Below are positions 49,147 through 57,992 of a stretch of 64,000 nt of DNA, piece after piece. A program made the position numbers and the translations under genes. How positions within the stretch are numbered: position 1 is the first letter of the stretch; each line of letters begins with the position of its first letter. The stretch is from Collinsella sp. (GTDB taxonomy: Bacteria > Actinomycetota > Coriobacteriia > Coriobacteriales > Coriobacteriaceae). Where the stretch lies: contig JAUMOL010000011.1 of the NCBI GenBank assembly GCA_031295385.1, forward strand, positions 7,211 through 71,210, read 5' to 3'. The notes under the pieces are model-generated. The model did no database searches. It was not told the DNA's origin and saw nothing but the letters and a program-made list of their open reading frames with translations.

Positions 49147-50730
49147 TTACAGCTCGTAGAGCGTGGTGAACTTGTCCTGCAGGTAGCTGCAGTAGTAGCG
49201 GGCATCGAACGCCATGCCGCAGGCGCCCTTGATGAGTTCCGGCGCGTCCTTGGCGCGGCCCCACTGCCAAATGTGCTCGCCCAGCCAGGCACGGACGGGC
49301 GCCAGATCGCCGCTCGCGCAGGCACCGGTAAGGTCGACGCCATCGCGGCACATGGCCGGCACGAACATGGCGTCGTAGGCGCTGCCCAGCGCATAGGTGG
49401 GGAAGTAGCCAAATGAGCCACCGCTCCAGTGCGTATCCTGCAGGCAGCCGCGCGTGTCGTCGGGAACGGGAATGCCCAGGTACTCGTCCATAAAGCGATT
49501 CCAAAGCGCGGGGATGTCCTTGGCCGTGGCCTCGCCGGCAAACAGCATGCGCTCGATCTCGTAGCGCACCATAACGTGCAGCGGATAGGTGAGCTCGTCC
49601 GCCTCGGTGCGGATCAACGACGGCTGCGCGATGTTCACGGCGCGGTAGAGCGTGTCCTCGTCCACGCTGCCATAGACCTCGGGCGCGTGACGACGCAGCA
49701 CCTCGAGCAGCGGACCCATAAAGGCGCGGCTGCGACCCACGGTGTTCTCGAAAAAGCGGCTCTGGCTCTCGTGGATGCCCATGGAAGTGCCGCCCTCCAG
49801 GCAGGTGCGCGCATAGGCAGGATTGACGCCCAGCTCGTACATGGCGTGTCCCGCCTCGTGGATGATGCTGTAGACGTTGGAGATGCAGTCGTCCTCGTAG
49901 ATGTGCGTGGCGATGCGCGCGTCACCCACGGCAAAGCCCTCGCTAAACGGGTGCTCGGTAAAGGCAAGCGTGGTGTCGTCCAGGTCCAGGCCGACGAGCT
50001 TCATAAGGTCGAAGCTCATGGCGCGCTGGGCGGCCTCGGGCACGCGGGCGTGCAAAAAGTCGGCATCGGGCTGCTGGCCGCGCTCGCCGATGGCGTGCAC
50101 GAGCGGCACGACGGTGGCTTTGACCTCGTCGCAAAACGCGTCGAAGCTCTCGGTGGAAAGGCCGCGCTCGTACTGGTCGAGCCAAACATCGTATGGGTCG
50201 CGCTTGGGGTCCATGAGCTCGGCCTGATGCTTAAGTTGGGCGACGATTCTATCCACATAGGGCTCAAAGCTCGCCCAGTCGTTGGCCGTCTTGGCCTTGT
50301 GCCACACGGCGTCGGCCTCGCAGGTGAGCCTGGTCCAGGCCTCGGCCTCCTCGGTAGGAATAACGCTTGCCTCGCGTTGATCGCGGCCGAGCACGCGGAT
50401 CTCGTCGAGCAACTGCGGGTCGTCTACGTGTCCGCCTGCAACCGTCTCGCGCGCTAACGAGCGTACGAGCTCAACGGACTTCTCGCTGGTCAGTAGCTTG
50501 TGATGCTCGCCGGCAAGCGTGCCCATGGCGTCGGCACGGGCGGCAGCACCGTTGGCAGGAGCAATCGTCGCTCCATCGAACTCGGCAATCTTGAGCAGGT
50601 ACTCGCGAGTCCACAGCTTGCCCTCGAGCTTGCGGAATTTTTTGACGGCCTTATCGACTTTAGCGGCCTTGACGCCCTTGGCAGCCTTTGCCACGGCGGC
50701 CTGGGCCTTCTTATCGAGTTTCTTTCCCAT
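49147..50730 (-). CDS. M32-family metallocarboxypeptidase
   Basis: A 527-residue zinc carboxypeptidase of the Taq/Pfu type, removing C-terminal residues from peptides in the cytoplasm. The zinc motif HEAGH (about residues 290-294) is followed by HESQSRFFENTVGRS (about 321-335), with the third ligand Glu, and by YPLHVMVRYEIERMLF (about 385-400). All are diagnostic of M32. Length is near the family value of about 500. A Lys/Ala-rich N-terminus (residues 1-40) precedes the usual start of the fold. It is convergent with glmM and stands alone. Confidence 0.94.
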   Translation of the reverse strand: MGKKLDKKAQAAVAKAAKGVKAAKVDKAVKKFRKLEGKLWTREYLLKIAEFDGATIAPANGAAARADAMGTLAGEHHKLLTSEKSVELVRSLARETVAGGHVDDPQLLDEIRVLGRDQREASVIPTEEAEAWTRLTCEADAVWHKAKTANDWASFEPYVDRIVAQLKHQAELMDPKRDPYDVWLDQYERGLSTESFDAFCDEVKATVVPLVHAIGERGQQPDADFLHARVPEAAQRAMSFDLMKLVGLDLDDTTLAFTEHPFSEGFAVGDARIATHIYEDDCISNVYSIIHEAGHAMYELGVNPAYARTCLEGGTSMGIHESQSRFFENTVGRSRAFMGPLLEVLRRHAPEVYGSVDEDTLYRAVNIAQPSLIRTEADELTYPLHVMVRYEIERMLFAGEATAKDIPALWNRFMDEYLGIPVPDDTRGCLQDTHWSGGSFGYFPTYALGSAYDAMFVPAMCRDGVDLTGACASGDLAPVRAWLGEHIWQWGRAKDAPELIKGACGMAFDARYYCSYLQDKFTTLYEL

Positions 50731-50851
50731 ACCGTATCCTTAATCTCGCAGGCCGAGCGCCTCGGGTGGGCGCGCGGCCAGTTTGCACAGCTACCTGCCT
50801 TGTACCCAGCGCGAACAAAACGGAACGCGGCGATGCGCTCGCAGAATGTGT

Positions 50852-50860
50852 TATCCTATA
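50852..50860 (+). promoter_or_regulatory. -10 element for the T-box/pheST transcript
   Basis: TATCCT with overlapping CCTATA lies just before the predicted T-box leader. -35 not clear. Confidence 0.4.
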
Positions 50861-50865
50861 GCCCA

Positions 50866-51149
50866 ATGCGTTGACGGAGAGGGTTTTGCCCGTCGCGTCG
50901 CCGGCAAGAGAGGGAAGGTCATGGGCTGCAAGCCTTCCTGCGGTGGCAAGGGCCAAGCGTTCACTCCCGAGCAGCAACCTCAACGGGCACGCGGCCAGCG
51001 GCGGCAAAGCCCCAGTAGGGAAGTCGTGAGCCTCGCGACAAGGGGCAAAGAGTGGGCGCGGCGGGCCAGACATCCGCCGGGTCAAACAAGGTGGTACCGC
51101 GGAATTCAACCGTCCTTGGGCAATGCACATGCCCGAGGGCGGTTTTTTG
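50866..51149 (+). promoter_or_regulatory. T-box riboswitch controlling pheST
   Basis: A 280-nt leader ends with the conserved T-box core AAGGTGGTACCGCGG (51088-51102) and a terminator whose stem CCGTCCTTGGGCA (51110-51122) pairs with TGCCCGAGGGCGG (51130-51142), followed by TTTTTT. Uncharged tRNA-Phe is expected to favour the antiterminator. A candidate specifier codon is TTC at 50960-50962, followed by A as usual; another TTC is at 50935. The leader lies 86 nt before pheS. Confidence 0.9.
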
Positions 51150-51234
51150 TTACCGAACCGGGCCGCGTTTTCGCAACGTCAGACGGCGGCAGCCGCCTCG
51201 GCAAGCGGGGAACGCGAGAGACGAAAGGGAAGAC

Positions 51235-52311
51235 ATGAGTCTGATTGATGATCTGGTCAAACTCGAGGAAGAGGCCAAGGAGCTCGTCACTAGCGCCGAC
51301 GACGCCGCCAAGCTCGAGGCTGCGCGCGTTGAGCTGCTCGGTCGCAAGGGCCGTATCACCGGCCTGATGCGCATGATGGGCAAGCTCGCCCCCGAGGATC
51401 GTCCCATGATGGGCAAACGCGCCAACGAGATGCGCCAGCTGATCGAGGGCATGCTCGACGAGCGCACCACCGAGATGAAGGCCGCCGCCCTCAAGCACGC
51501 ACTCGAGCACGAGGCCGTCGACATCACGCTGCCGGGCATCCGTCCGCAGATCGGTCACCAGCACCTGATCAAGCAGATCATCGAGGAGGCCGAGGACATC
51601 TTCTGCGGCATCGGCTACACCGTCGAGTCCGGCCCCATGGTCGATACCTCCTACTACAACTTCACCGCGCTCAACGCGCCCATGGATCACCCGAGCCGCT
51701 CGGCTCGCGACACGTTCTATGTGGTCGACAACAACCCCGGTAGCGTCGCGCACCCCGAGGCTCACGCCCACGGCGAGTCCGACGTGCTGCTGCGCACCCA
51801 GACCTCGGGCGTGCAGATCCACACCATGGAGTCGCAAAAGCCGCCCATCTACATGATCTGCCCGGGCACCGTCTATCGTCCCGACACGGCCGACGCCTGC
51901 CACCTGCCGCAGTTCAACCAGATTGAGGGCCTGGTCGTCGACGAGGGTATCACCTTTGGCGATCTTAAGGGCACGCTCGACTACTTTGTTAAGTGCATGT
52001 TTGGTGAGGATCGCAAGACGCGCTATCGCCCACACTTCTTCCCCTTCACCGAGCCTTCCTGCGAGGTGGACGTGAGCTGCCACGTCTGCGGCGGCAAGGG
52101 CTGCAACTTCTGCAAGCACAGCGGCTGGATCGAGATTCTGGGCTGCGGCATGGTCGACCCCAACGTCCTGATCAACTGTGGCATCGACCCCGAGAAGTAC
52201 ACCGGCTTCGCCTTTGGTATTGGCGCCGAGCGCGTCGCGGCACTGCGCTACGACCTGCCCGACCTCAGAACTCTCATGACGGGTGATATGCGCTTCTTGA
52301 ATCAGTTCTAG
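51235..52311 (+). CDS. pheS: Phenylalanyl-tRNA synthetase alpha subunit PheS
   Basis: A 358-residue subunit. An N-terminal coiled coil (about residues 1-90) binds tRNA; the class II core follows. ESGPMVDTSYYNFTALNAPMDHPSR is motif 1, RPHFFPFTEPSCEVDV is motif 2 and GFAFGIGAERVAALRYDLPDLR is motif 3. CHVCGGKGCNFCKHSGW (about 282-298) is a Cys-rich insert, as in many bacterial PheS. The start ATG 51235 has GAAAGGGA upstream; upstream in-frame codons belong to the T-box. It pairs with PheT in an alpha2-beta2 enzyme. Confidence 0.97.
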   Translation: MSLIDDLVKLEEEAKELVTSADDAAKLEAARVELLGRKGRITGLMRMMGKLAPEDRPMMGKRANEMRQLIEGMLDERTTEMKAAALKHALEHEAVDITLPGIRPQIGHQHLIKQIIEEAEDIFCGIGYTVESGPMVDTSYYNFTALNAPMDHPSRSARDTFYVVDNNPGSVAHPEAHAHGESDVLLRTQTSGVQIHTMESQKPPIYMICPGTVYRPDTADACHLPQFNQIEGLVVDEGITFGDLKGTLDYFVKCMFGEDRKTRYRPHFFPFTEPSCEVDVSCHVCGGKGCNFCKHSGWIEILGCGMVDPNVLINCGIDPEKYTGFAFGIGAERVAALRYDLPDLRTLMTGDMRFLNQF

Positions 52312-52495
52312 GCTGCGGCCTGCCCAAGCACGGCACCTCGGCGCTCATTCGTCGCTTGCGTACCAAAGTACGCGGCGCTCCTCTTTCGGGCCGATCTGCC
52401 GCACTTGGACAACCCTCGCTTTGTAAGGAATGTTCACAAAGTTGAAGTTTCCACCTGCATCTCTTCGCAGGCTTTCAGTATGAAAGGAGAGCTAG
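52312..52495 (+). other. Long pheS-pheT spacer
   Basis: An unusually long 184-nt gap within a two-gene operon. It includes CGCTTGCGTACC and GGTACGC-like complementary words (52352-52376) and a GGCGCTC pair that may fold. No gene, terminator T-run or promoter is recognised. Confidence 0.35.
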
Positions 52496-54949
52496 ATGCG
52501 TGTTTCTTACGACTGGCTCAAGACCATGATCGATATTCCGGAGGATCCCAAGACCCTTTCGGACGAATATATCCGTACCGGCACCGAGGTCGAGGCGATT
52601 GACACCGTGGGCGAGTCCTTCGACCACGTGGTGACTGCCAAGGTGCTCACCAAGACCCCACACCCCGATAGCGACCACATGTATGTGTGCTCGGTCGACG
52701 TGGGCGACAAGAACCTCGACCCCGACGGCAATCCCGCTCCGCTGCAGATCGTCTGCGGCGCGCAGAACTTCGAGGCCGGCGACCACATCGTCACGGCCAT
52801 GATCGGCGCCGTGCTTCCCGGCGACGTCAAGATCAAGAAGAGCAAGCTTCGCGGCGTCGTGTCCATGGGCATGAACTGCTCCGCGCGCGAGCTCGGCCTG
52901 GGCGGCGACCACTCCGGCATTATGATCCTGCCCGAGGATACGCCCTGCGGCATGCCGTTTGCCGAGTACGTGGGCTCGAGTGATACCGTGCTCGACTGCG
53001 AGATCACGCCCAACCGCCCCGACTGCCTGTCCATGATCGGCATGGCCCGCGAGACCGGTGCCATCTTCGACCGCGATTTCCACGTTGAGCTGCCCGCTAT
53101 CAAGGCGGAGACCGGCCGCGCGACCGACGACGAGCTTTCCGTCGAGATTGCCGATGAGGGCCTGTGCGACCGCTACGTCGCCCGCATCGTGCGCAACGTG
53201 AAGGTCGGCCCGTCGCCCGACTGGATGGTCAAGCGCCTTAACGCCCTGGGCGTGCGCCCGCACAACAATATCGTCGACATCACCAACTATGTGATGATGC
53301 TCACCGGTCAGCCGCTGCACGCCTTTGACCTGGACACCTTTGCCGAGCGCGATGGCAGGCGCCGCGTGGTGGTTCGCGCCGCCCAGCAGGACGAGAAGTT
53401 CACGACGCTCGACGGCGAGGAGCGTGTGCTCGATGCCGGCATGGGCCTCATCACCGACGGCGAGCGCCCTGTGGCGTTGGCCGGCGTTATGGGCGGCATG
53501 GATTCCGAGATCGAGGACGATACCGTCGATGTGATGGTCGAGAGCGCCTGCTTCAACGCCGGTCGCACCTCGCACACCAGCCGCGATCTGTCGCTGATCT
53601 CCGACGCCTCCATTCGCTTTGAGCGCCAGGTTGACGAGACCGGCTGCGTGGATGTTGCCGACATTGCCTGCGCGCTGATTGAGGAGATCGCCGGCGGCGA
53701 GGTCGCCCCCGGCTATGTGGACGTGTTCCCCGTGCCCAAGACCATCGACAGCATCAAGCTGCGCCTGGCCCGCGTGCACGCCATCTGCGGTGCCGACATC
53801 GAGTCCGACTTTATCGAGCGCTCGCTCACCCGCCTGGGCTGCACCGTCGAGCGCGACGGCGAAGACTTTATGGTTACCCCGCCGAGCTTCCGCCCCGACC
53901 TGCCGCGCGAGATCGATCTGATTGAGGAGGTCCTGCGCCTGTGGGGCATGGGCCGCGTGACGGCGACCATCCCGGCTGCCAAGAACCACATTGGCGGCCT
54001 GACCCGCGAGCAGAAGCTCACCCGTAAGGTCGGCGAGATCCTGCGCGCCTGCGGCCTCAACGAGACCACGACTTTCGGCTTTGCCGCCCCGGGTGACCTG
54101 GAGAAGATCGGTATGCCCACCGAGGGCCGCGGTTGCCCCGTGGTGCTCATGAACCCGCTGGTGGCCGAGCAGACCGAGATGCGCCGCTCGCTGCTGCCGG
54201 GTCTGCTGCAGTCTGTGGCCTACAACGAGGCCCACGGTACGCCCAACGTGCATCTGTACGAGGTCGGCAGCCTGTTCCACGGTCGCGAGAACGCCAGTCT
54301 GCCCAAGGAGACCAAGTCCGTGGCGGGCGTGCTTTCGGGCCAGTGGAGCGAGCAGTCTTGGACCATGAAGTACCGTAAGCTGCGTTTCTTCTTTGGCAAG
54401 GGCATCGTCGAGGAGCTGCTCGCCCAGCTGCGCATCGAGAAGGTTCGCTTCCGTCCCGTCGAGGGCGAGGGCTATGCCTTCCTGCAGCCGGGTCGTGCGG
54501 CCGAGGTTCTGTCCGGCGGCACCGTGCTGGGCTGGGTTGGCGAGATCCACCCCAAGGCGCGCGAGGCCATGGGCATCGACGAGGTCGTCGTTGCCTTTGA
54601 GCTCGACTTGGACAAGCTGATCAAGGGCGCCCGCAACCAGGAGAACTACCGCGAGTTCTCGCAGTACCCGGCCGTTGAGCACGACCTTGCTATCGTGGTC
54701 GACAACACTGTGACCTGCGAGGATCTTGAGCGTCGTATTACGAGTGCCGGCGGCAAGCTGCTCGAGGGCGTGCGCCTGTTCGACGTCTACCGCGATCCCA
54801 TCCGTATCGGTGCGGGCAAGAAGTCCATGGCCTTTGCGCTTACGTATCGCTCCGACGACCACACGCTCACCAGCGAAGAGGTCGAAAAAGCGCACCAGAA
54901 GATCGTCACCAAGGTGTGCAAGGGCGTAAACGGCGAGGTCCGCGGCTAG
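52496..54949 (+). CDS. pheT: Phenylalanyl-tRNA synthetase beta subunit PheT
   Basis: An 817-residue subunit. In order: tRNA-binding OB domain (about residues 40-150, VVTAKVLTKTPHPDSDHMYVC), B3/B4 editing domain (about 210-390, including DITNYVMMLTGQPLHAFD), B5 domain (about 400-475), the catalytic-like core, and a C-terminal anticodon-binding FDX-ACB domain (about 720-815, FSQYPAVEHDLAIVV). GAAAGGAGAG precedes the ATG. Length is typical (about 800). Confidence 0.97.
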   Translation: MRVSYDWLKTMIDIPEDPKTLSDEYIRTGTEVEAIDTVGESFDHVVTAKVLTKTPHPDSDHMYVCSVDVGDKNLDPDGNPAPLQIVCGAQNFEAGDHIVTAMIGAVLPGDVKIKKSKLRGVVSMGMNCSARELGLGGDHSGIMILPEDTPCGMPFAEYVGSSDTVLDCEITPNRPDCLSMIGMARETGAIFDRDFHVELPAIKAETGRATDDELSVEIADEGLCDRYVARIVRNVKVGPSPDWMVKRLNALGVRPHNNIVDITNYVMMLTGQPLHAFDLDTFAERDGRRRVVVRAAQQDEKFTTLDGEERVLDAGMGLITDGERPVALAGVMGGMDSEIEDDTVDVMVESACFNAGRTSHTSRDLSLISDASIRFERQVDETGCVDVADIACALIEEIAGGEVAPGYVDVFPVPKTIDSIKLRLARVHAICGADIESDFIERSLTRLGCTVERDGEDFMVTPPSFRPDLPREIDLIEEVLRLWGMGRVTATIPAAKNHIGGLTREQKLTRKVGEILRACGLNETTTFGFAAPGDLEKIGMPTEGRGCPVVLMNPLVAEQTEMRRSLLPGLLQSVAYNEAHGTPNVHLYEVGSLFHGRENASLPKETKSVAGVLSGQWSEQSWTMKYRKLRFFFGKGIVEELLAQLRIEKVRFRPVEGEGYAFLQPGRAAEVLSGGTVLGWVGEIHPKAREAMGIDEVVVAFELDLDKLIKGARNQENYREFSQYPAVEHDLAIVVDNTVTCEDLERRITSAGGKLLEGVRLFDVYRDPIRIGAGKKSMAFALTYRSDDHTLTSEEVEKAHQKIVTKVCKGVNGEVRG

Positions 54950-55071
54950 GTCCTGCGCTGGGGTATGGGTCAGCGGTGGCTGCTGCCGAGTCCTACGTGA
55001 CTGCTATGCCCGGTATAAGGCACCGTTGAGCCTGCATATATGACACGCGCATTACATAACGGCGTGCTGCT

Positions 55072-55100
55072 TTGTCGGCAGTGCGCCGTTTTGCTATGAT
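55072..55100 (+). promoter_or_regulatory. Promoter of the ECF transporter operon
   Basis: TTGTCG (55072-55077) and TATGAT (55095-55100) are separated by 17 nt. The start point would fall next to or inside the NikR-like operator. Confidence 0.6.
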
Positions 55101-55110
55101 AGCCCGCGTC

Positions 55111-55138
55111 GTGTTACGAATCTGACATTACGTAACAC
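55111..55138 (+). promoter_or_regulatory. NikR-like operator
   Basis: GTGTTAC (55111-55117) and GTAACAC (55132-55138) form an inverted repeat with a 14-nt centre. This is the spacing and half-site reported for NikR sites of the Desulfovibrio type (GTGTTAC-N13/14-GTAACAC). It lies just downstream of the -10. Confidence 0.7.
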
Positions 55139-55195
55139 TGGAAAGGTGATTCAAACGGCGTTGCAATTCCGTGCGCCGATAACCGGGAGGCGTGC

Positions 55196-56281
55196 ATGCA
55201 CATTCCAGATAATTATCTGTCCCCGCAGACCGATGCCGTCATGGCGGTGGCGATGGTGCCCGTTTGGGTCCACTGCATCAAGAAGGTGCGCGCCACGCTC
55301 GATCGCGAGCACATGGCTTTCCTGGGCATCTGCGCCGCGTTCTCCTTCTTGCTCATGATGTTCAACGTGCCGCTGCCCGGCGGCACCACTGGCCACGCCG
55401 TTGGTGGCGCACTCATCGCGCTGCTGCTGGGCCCCGAGGCTGCTGCCATTGCTGTCTCGGTCGCGCTGGCGCTGCAGGCGCTGCTGTTTGGTGACGGCGG
55501 CATCCTGTCCTTTGGCGCTAACTGCTTTAACATGGCCTTCGTGTTGCCGTTTGCCGCAGCCATCGTGTTCCGCGCGCTTAACAGCCGTTTGCACGACAAG
55601 AGCTGGGGCACCTCGGTTTCGGCCATCGTAAGCGGCTGGGTCGGCCTGTGCCTGGCGGCCCTGTGCGCAGCAATCGAGTTTGGTATTCAGCCGATGCTTT
55701 TCACGAATGCTTCGGGCGCTCCGCTGTACTGCCCCTTCCCGCTGTCCATTGCCATTCCGGCCATGATGATCCCGCATATGTTGGTAGCCGGCGTGGTCGA
55801 GGGCGTGGCGACTGCCGCGATCTACGGCTTTATCAAGAAGACGGCGCCGAGCGTTATCGTCGGCCCCGAAGCCGCCGATGGACAGCTTGCTGCCGAGGGC
55901 GCTGCTGCCAAGAAGACCTCGCTGGTCCCCACGCTCATCTTGGTTGCCGTGCTTGCCGTGGCCACGCCGCTGGGCCTGCTGGCCACGGGTGACGCCTGGG
56001 GTGAGTGGGACGCCGAGGGCGCCGCGACCGCCGTTCAGGAGGTTGGCGACGACAGCCTGCAGGCTTCGGTCGGTCTCGACACCCCGACCTTTGCCGATGC
56101 GCTGCCTACGGGTGATTACCTGCAGGCCTATTCCGAGGAGCAGGGTCTCGGCTTTGCCGGTCAGGCTGCCATGTATATCCTGTCCGGCGTGATTGGCGTG
56201 GCGGTGCTCACCATCGCATTCCGTCTGATCTCGCTGACGGTCAAGGAAAGCGGTGCTCATGGCGATGGTCGAGCTGCCTAG
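55196..56281 (+). CDS. cbiM: ECF nickel/cobalt transporter, CbiM/NikM with fused C-terminal PDGLE/N-like domain
   Basis: A 361-residue membrane substrate-binding (S) component. The extreme N-terminus MHIPDNYLSP supplies the metal-binding amino group and His2, as in CbiM/NikM. Hydrophobic helices run to about residue 220, including GGTTGHAVGGALIALLLGP and LLFGDGGILSFGANCFNMAF. A separate region (about 240-355) with a helix, an extracytoplasmic loop and a last helix (AMYILSGVIGVAVLTIAFRL) resembles the NikN/CbiN partner fused on. The NikR-type operator upstream favours nickel over cobalt; no cobalamin riboswitch is visible. The next gene overlaps its end by 23 nt. Confidence 0.88.
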   Translation: MHIPDNYLSPQTDAVMAVAMVPVWVHCIKKVRATLDREHMAFLGICAAFSFLLMMFNVPLPGGTTGHAVGGALIALLLGPEAAAIAVSVALALQALLFGDGGILSFGANCFNMAFVLPFAAAIVFRALNSRLHDKSWGTSVSAIVSGWVGLCLAALCAAIEFGIQPMLFTNASGAPLYCPFPLSIAIPAMMIPHMLVAGVVEGVATAAIYGFIKKTAPSVIVGPEAADGQLAAEGAAAKKTSLVPTLILVAVLAVATPLGLLATGDAWGEWDAEGAATAVQEVGDDSLQASVGLDTPTFADALPTGDYLQAYSEEQGLGFAGQAAMYILSGVIGVAVLTIAFRLISLTVKESGAHGDGRAA

Positions 56282-57095
56282 CTGGCTTGCGGTCGAGCAG
56301 CGTTACGAGCCCACGGGCGCTCGTCATCGCGTGATGCAAAAGAACGTCCTGCACCTGGCGAGCCTGCTTGAGCGGGTTCGCCTGGGTGGAGGCGCGCACG
56401 AGGGCGGGTCGATGGTCGACCGCGCCCTTTCTTGCGTTTCGGCTCCGGTGCGCCTGGTGGGGATATTCGTTTGCGTCCTGTGCGTGTGCCTGACACAAAG
56501 CCCGCTGTACCTCATGTTGATGGCGGCCATTGCGCTGGTGCTCGTTGCCGTGCGTCCCGTACGCGGGCTGCGCGCGACCTTTGTGCCGGCGCTTGGCGCC
56601 GCGGGGCTCGCAGTGGTTTTGGCGCTGCCTGCCCTGCTGCTGGGTGCTTCCGCTACGGGCGCCATGCTCAAGATTGCGCTCAAGACCTTCATTAATGTGT
56701 CGCTGGTGCTGGGCGTTTCGTGGACCCTCACGTGGAGCCGCATGTCGGCGGCGCTCAAGATGCTGCATCTACCCGACGAAGTTATCTTTACGTTTGATAT
56801 GGCGCTCAAGCACATCGAGGTGCTGGGTCGTACGGCGCACGATCTGTGCGAATCGGTCATGCTGCGCAGCGTTGGCCGTGCGCCCGAGGGATTTTCGCGT
56901 ACCGATTCGATCGCGGGTATCATGGGCATGACCTTTATCAAGGCGATGAAATGCAGCCGCGCGATGGACGAGGCTATGCTTTGCCGCGGCTTTGCCGGTG
57001 CGTATCCGGCTCCCGCGCGCGCCAGGTTTGGCTGGCGCGATGCGGCCTATGCGGCCGGCGTGGCGCTGCTGACAGTGTTGTGCGCCGTGCTGTAG
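56259..57095 (+). CDS. cbiQ: ECF transporter transmembrane T component CbiQ/NikQ
   Basis: A 278-residue membrane protein. Hydrophobic segments (from VGIFVCVLCVCLTQSPLYLMLM) precede the coupling helices, with the Ala-Arg-Gly-type motifs that contact the ATPase: ALKMLHLPDEVIFTFDMALKHIEVL (about 168-192) and AMKCSRAMDEAMLCRGFAG (about 230-248). ATG 56259 is chosen because AAGGAAAG (56243-56250) lies 8 nt upstream; it overlaps the cbiM end. The N-terminal 60 residues are hydrophilic. Confidence 0.88.
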   Translation: MAMVELPSWLAVEQRYEPTGARHRVMQKNVLHLASLLERVRLGGGAHEGGSMVDRALSCVSAPVRLVGIFVCVLCVCLTQSPLYLMLMAAIALVLVAVRPVRGLRATFVPALGAAGLAVVLALPALLLGASATGAMLKIALKTFINVSLVLGVSWTLTWSRMSAALKMLHLPDEVIFTFDMALKHIEVLGRTAHDLCESVMLRSVGRAPEGFSRTDSIAGIMGMTFIKAMKCSRAMDEAMLCRGFAGAYPAPARARFGWRDAAYAAGVALLTVLCAVL

Positions 57096-57117
57096 GCGCT
57101 GCTGGTTCCGACTGGGG

Positions 57118-57912
57118 ATGCAAATGGGGAAGGGCGACGTTTTGACGATCGATATGAATAGTGCGGCGGGCACGAACGGTGTGGGCGGCGCCGAGGTCGT
57201 TCCGCTCATCGAGCTGCGCGACGTGGTGTTCTCCTACGCGGGGCATACGGTTGTCGATGGCGTGTCGCTGCAGGTCGATCGTGGTGAACTCGTTGCCCTG
57301 CTCGGTCCCAACGGCTGCGGCAAGACGACGATTATGCGTCTTATTAACGGCCTTGAACTCGCGGACGCAGGGGCATACCTGTTTGACGGGCACGTGGTCG
57401 ATGCGGCGTATCTGAAGGATTCTGCTGCTGCTCAGAAGTTCCACCAGCGCGTGGGCTTCGTATTCCAAAACGCCGATGCCCAGCTGTTCTGCGCCACGGT
57501 GGGCGAGGAAGTTGCTTTTGGTCCCGCGCAGATGGGTCTGCCGGCAGACGAGCTCGAGCGCCGCGTGCGCGATGCCATGGGGCTGTTCCAGGTTGCCGAC
57601 CTTGCCGACGCCTCTCCCTATCAGCTCTCGGGCGGGCAAAAGAAGCGTGTTGCGCTGGCTGCGGTGGTGTCGATGAACCCGGATATCTTGGTCCTCGACG
57701 AGCCTACCAATGGGCTCGACGAGGATTCATGCGACATCGTGGTCAATTTCTTGCTGGCTTATGTCGCGGCGGGTAAGACGGTCTTGATGAGCACGCATCA
57801 CCAGGATTTGGTGCGACGCCTGGGTGCCCGTGCAATCTATATCGATCGATATCACCATGTGGTCGAGGCGTCTTCGTCGTCGTATGGAACCGAAAGCGGT
57901 GCTACGGACTAG
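57118..57912 (+). CDS. cbiO: ECF transporter ATPase CbiO/NikO
   Basis: A 264-residue ABC ATPase. Walker A GPNGCGKTT (about residues 64-72), Q-loop FVFQNADAQLF (about 119), signature LSGGQKKR (about 170), Walker B ILVLDEPTNGLD (about 191) and the switch His in STHHQD are all present. It drives metal uptake with the M(N) and Q components encoded upstream. The N-terminus before VPLIELRDVVFSY is longer than usual, so a start further in, such as ATG 57154, is possible; CTGGGG precedes ATG 57118 closely. Confidence 0.93.
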   Translation: MQMGKGDVLTIDMNSAAGTNGVGGAEVVPLIELRDVVFSYAGHTVVDGVSLQVDRGELVALLGPNGCGKTTIMRLINGLELADAGAYLFDGHVVDAAYLKDSAAAQKFHQRVGFVFQNADAQLFCATVGEEVAFGPAQMGLPADELERRVRDAMGLFQVADLADASPYQLSGGQKKRVALAAVVSMNPDILVLDEPTNGLDEDSCDIVVNFLLAYVAAGKTVLMSTHHQDLVRRLGARAIYIDRYHHVVEASSSSYGTESGATD

Positions 57913-57960
57913 TTGCTGCGTAGAGCGTGCGTAGCCGTCCGCGCGGCTTTGCCGTGATGG

Positions 57961-57966
57961 TATAGT
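57961..57966 (+). promoter_or_regulatory. -10 element for the phospholipase-like gene
   Basis: TATAGT in the context GGTATAGTTATCC lies 26 nt before the start codon. Confidence 0.4.
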
Positions 57967-57992
57967 TATCCAGGTTTTTTATGGGGGTGGCT

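Noticed and set aside
52475..54895. Long open frame on the minus strand opposite pheT (about 806 codons)
   Set aside because: It is an antisense shadow caused by high-GC codon bias; pheT on the plus strand has full domain support and the shadow has no recognisable motif or ribosome binding site.
55020..55195. Cobalamin riboswitch before cbiM
   Set aside because: The leader after the -10 is under 100 nt and lacks the conserved B12-box; a NikR-type palindrome explains the region better.
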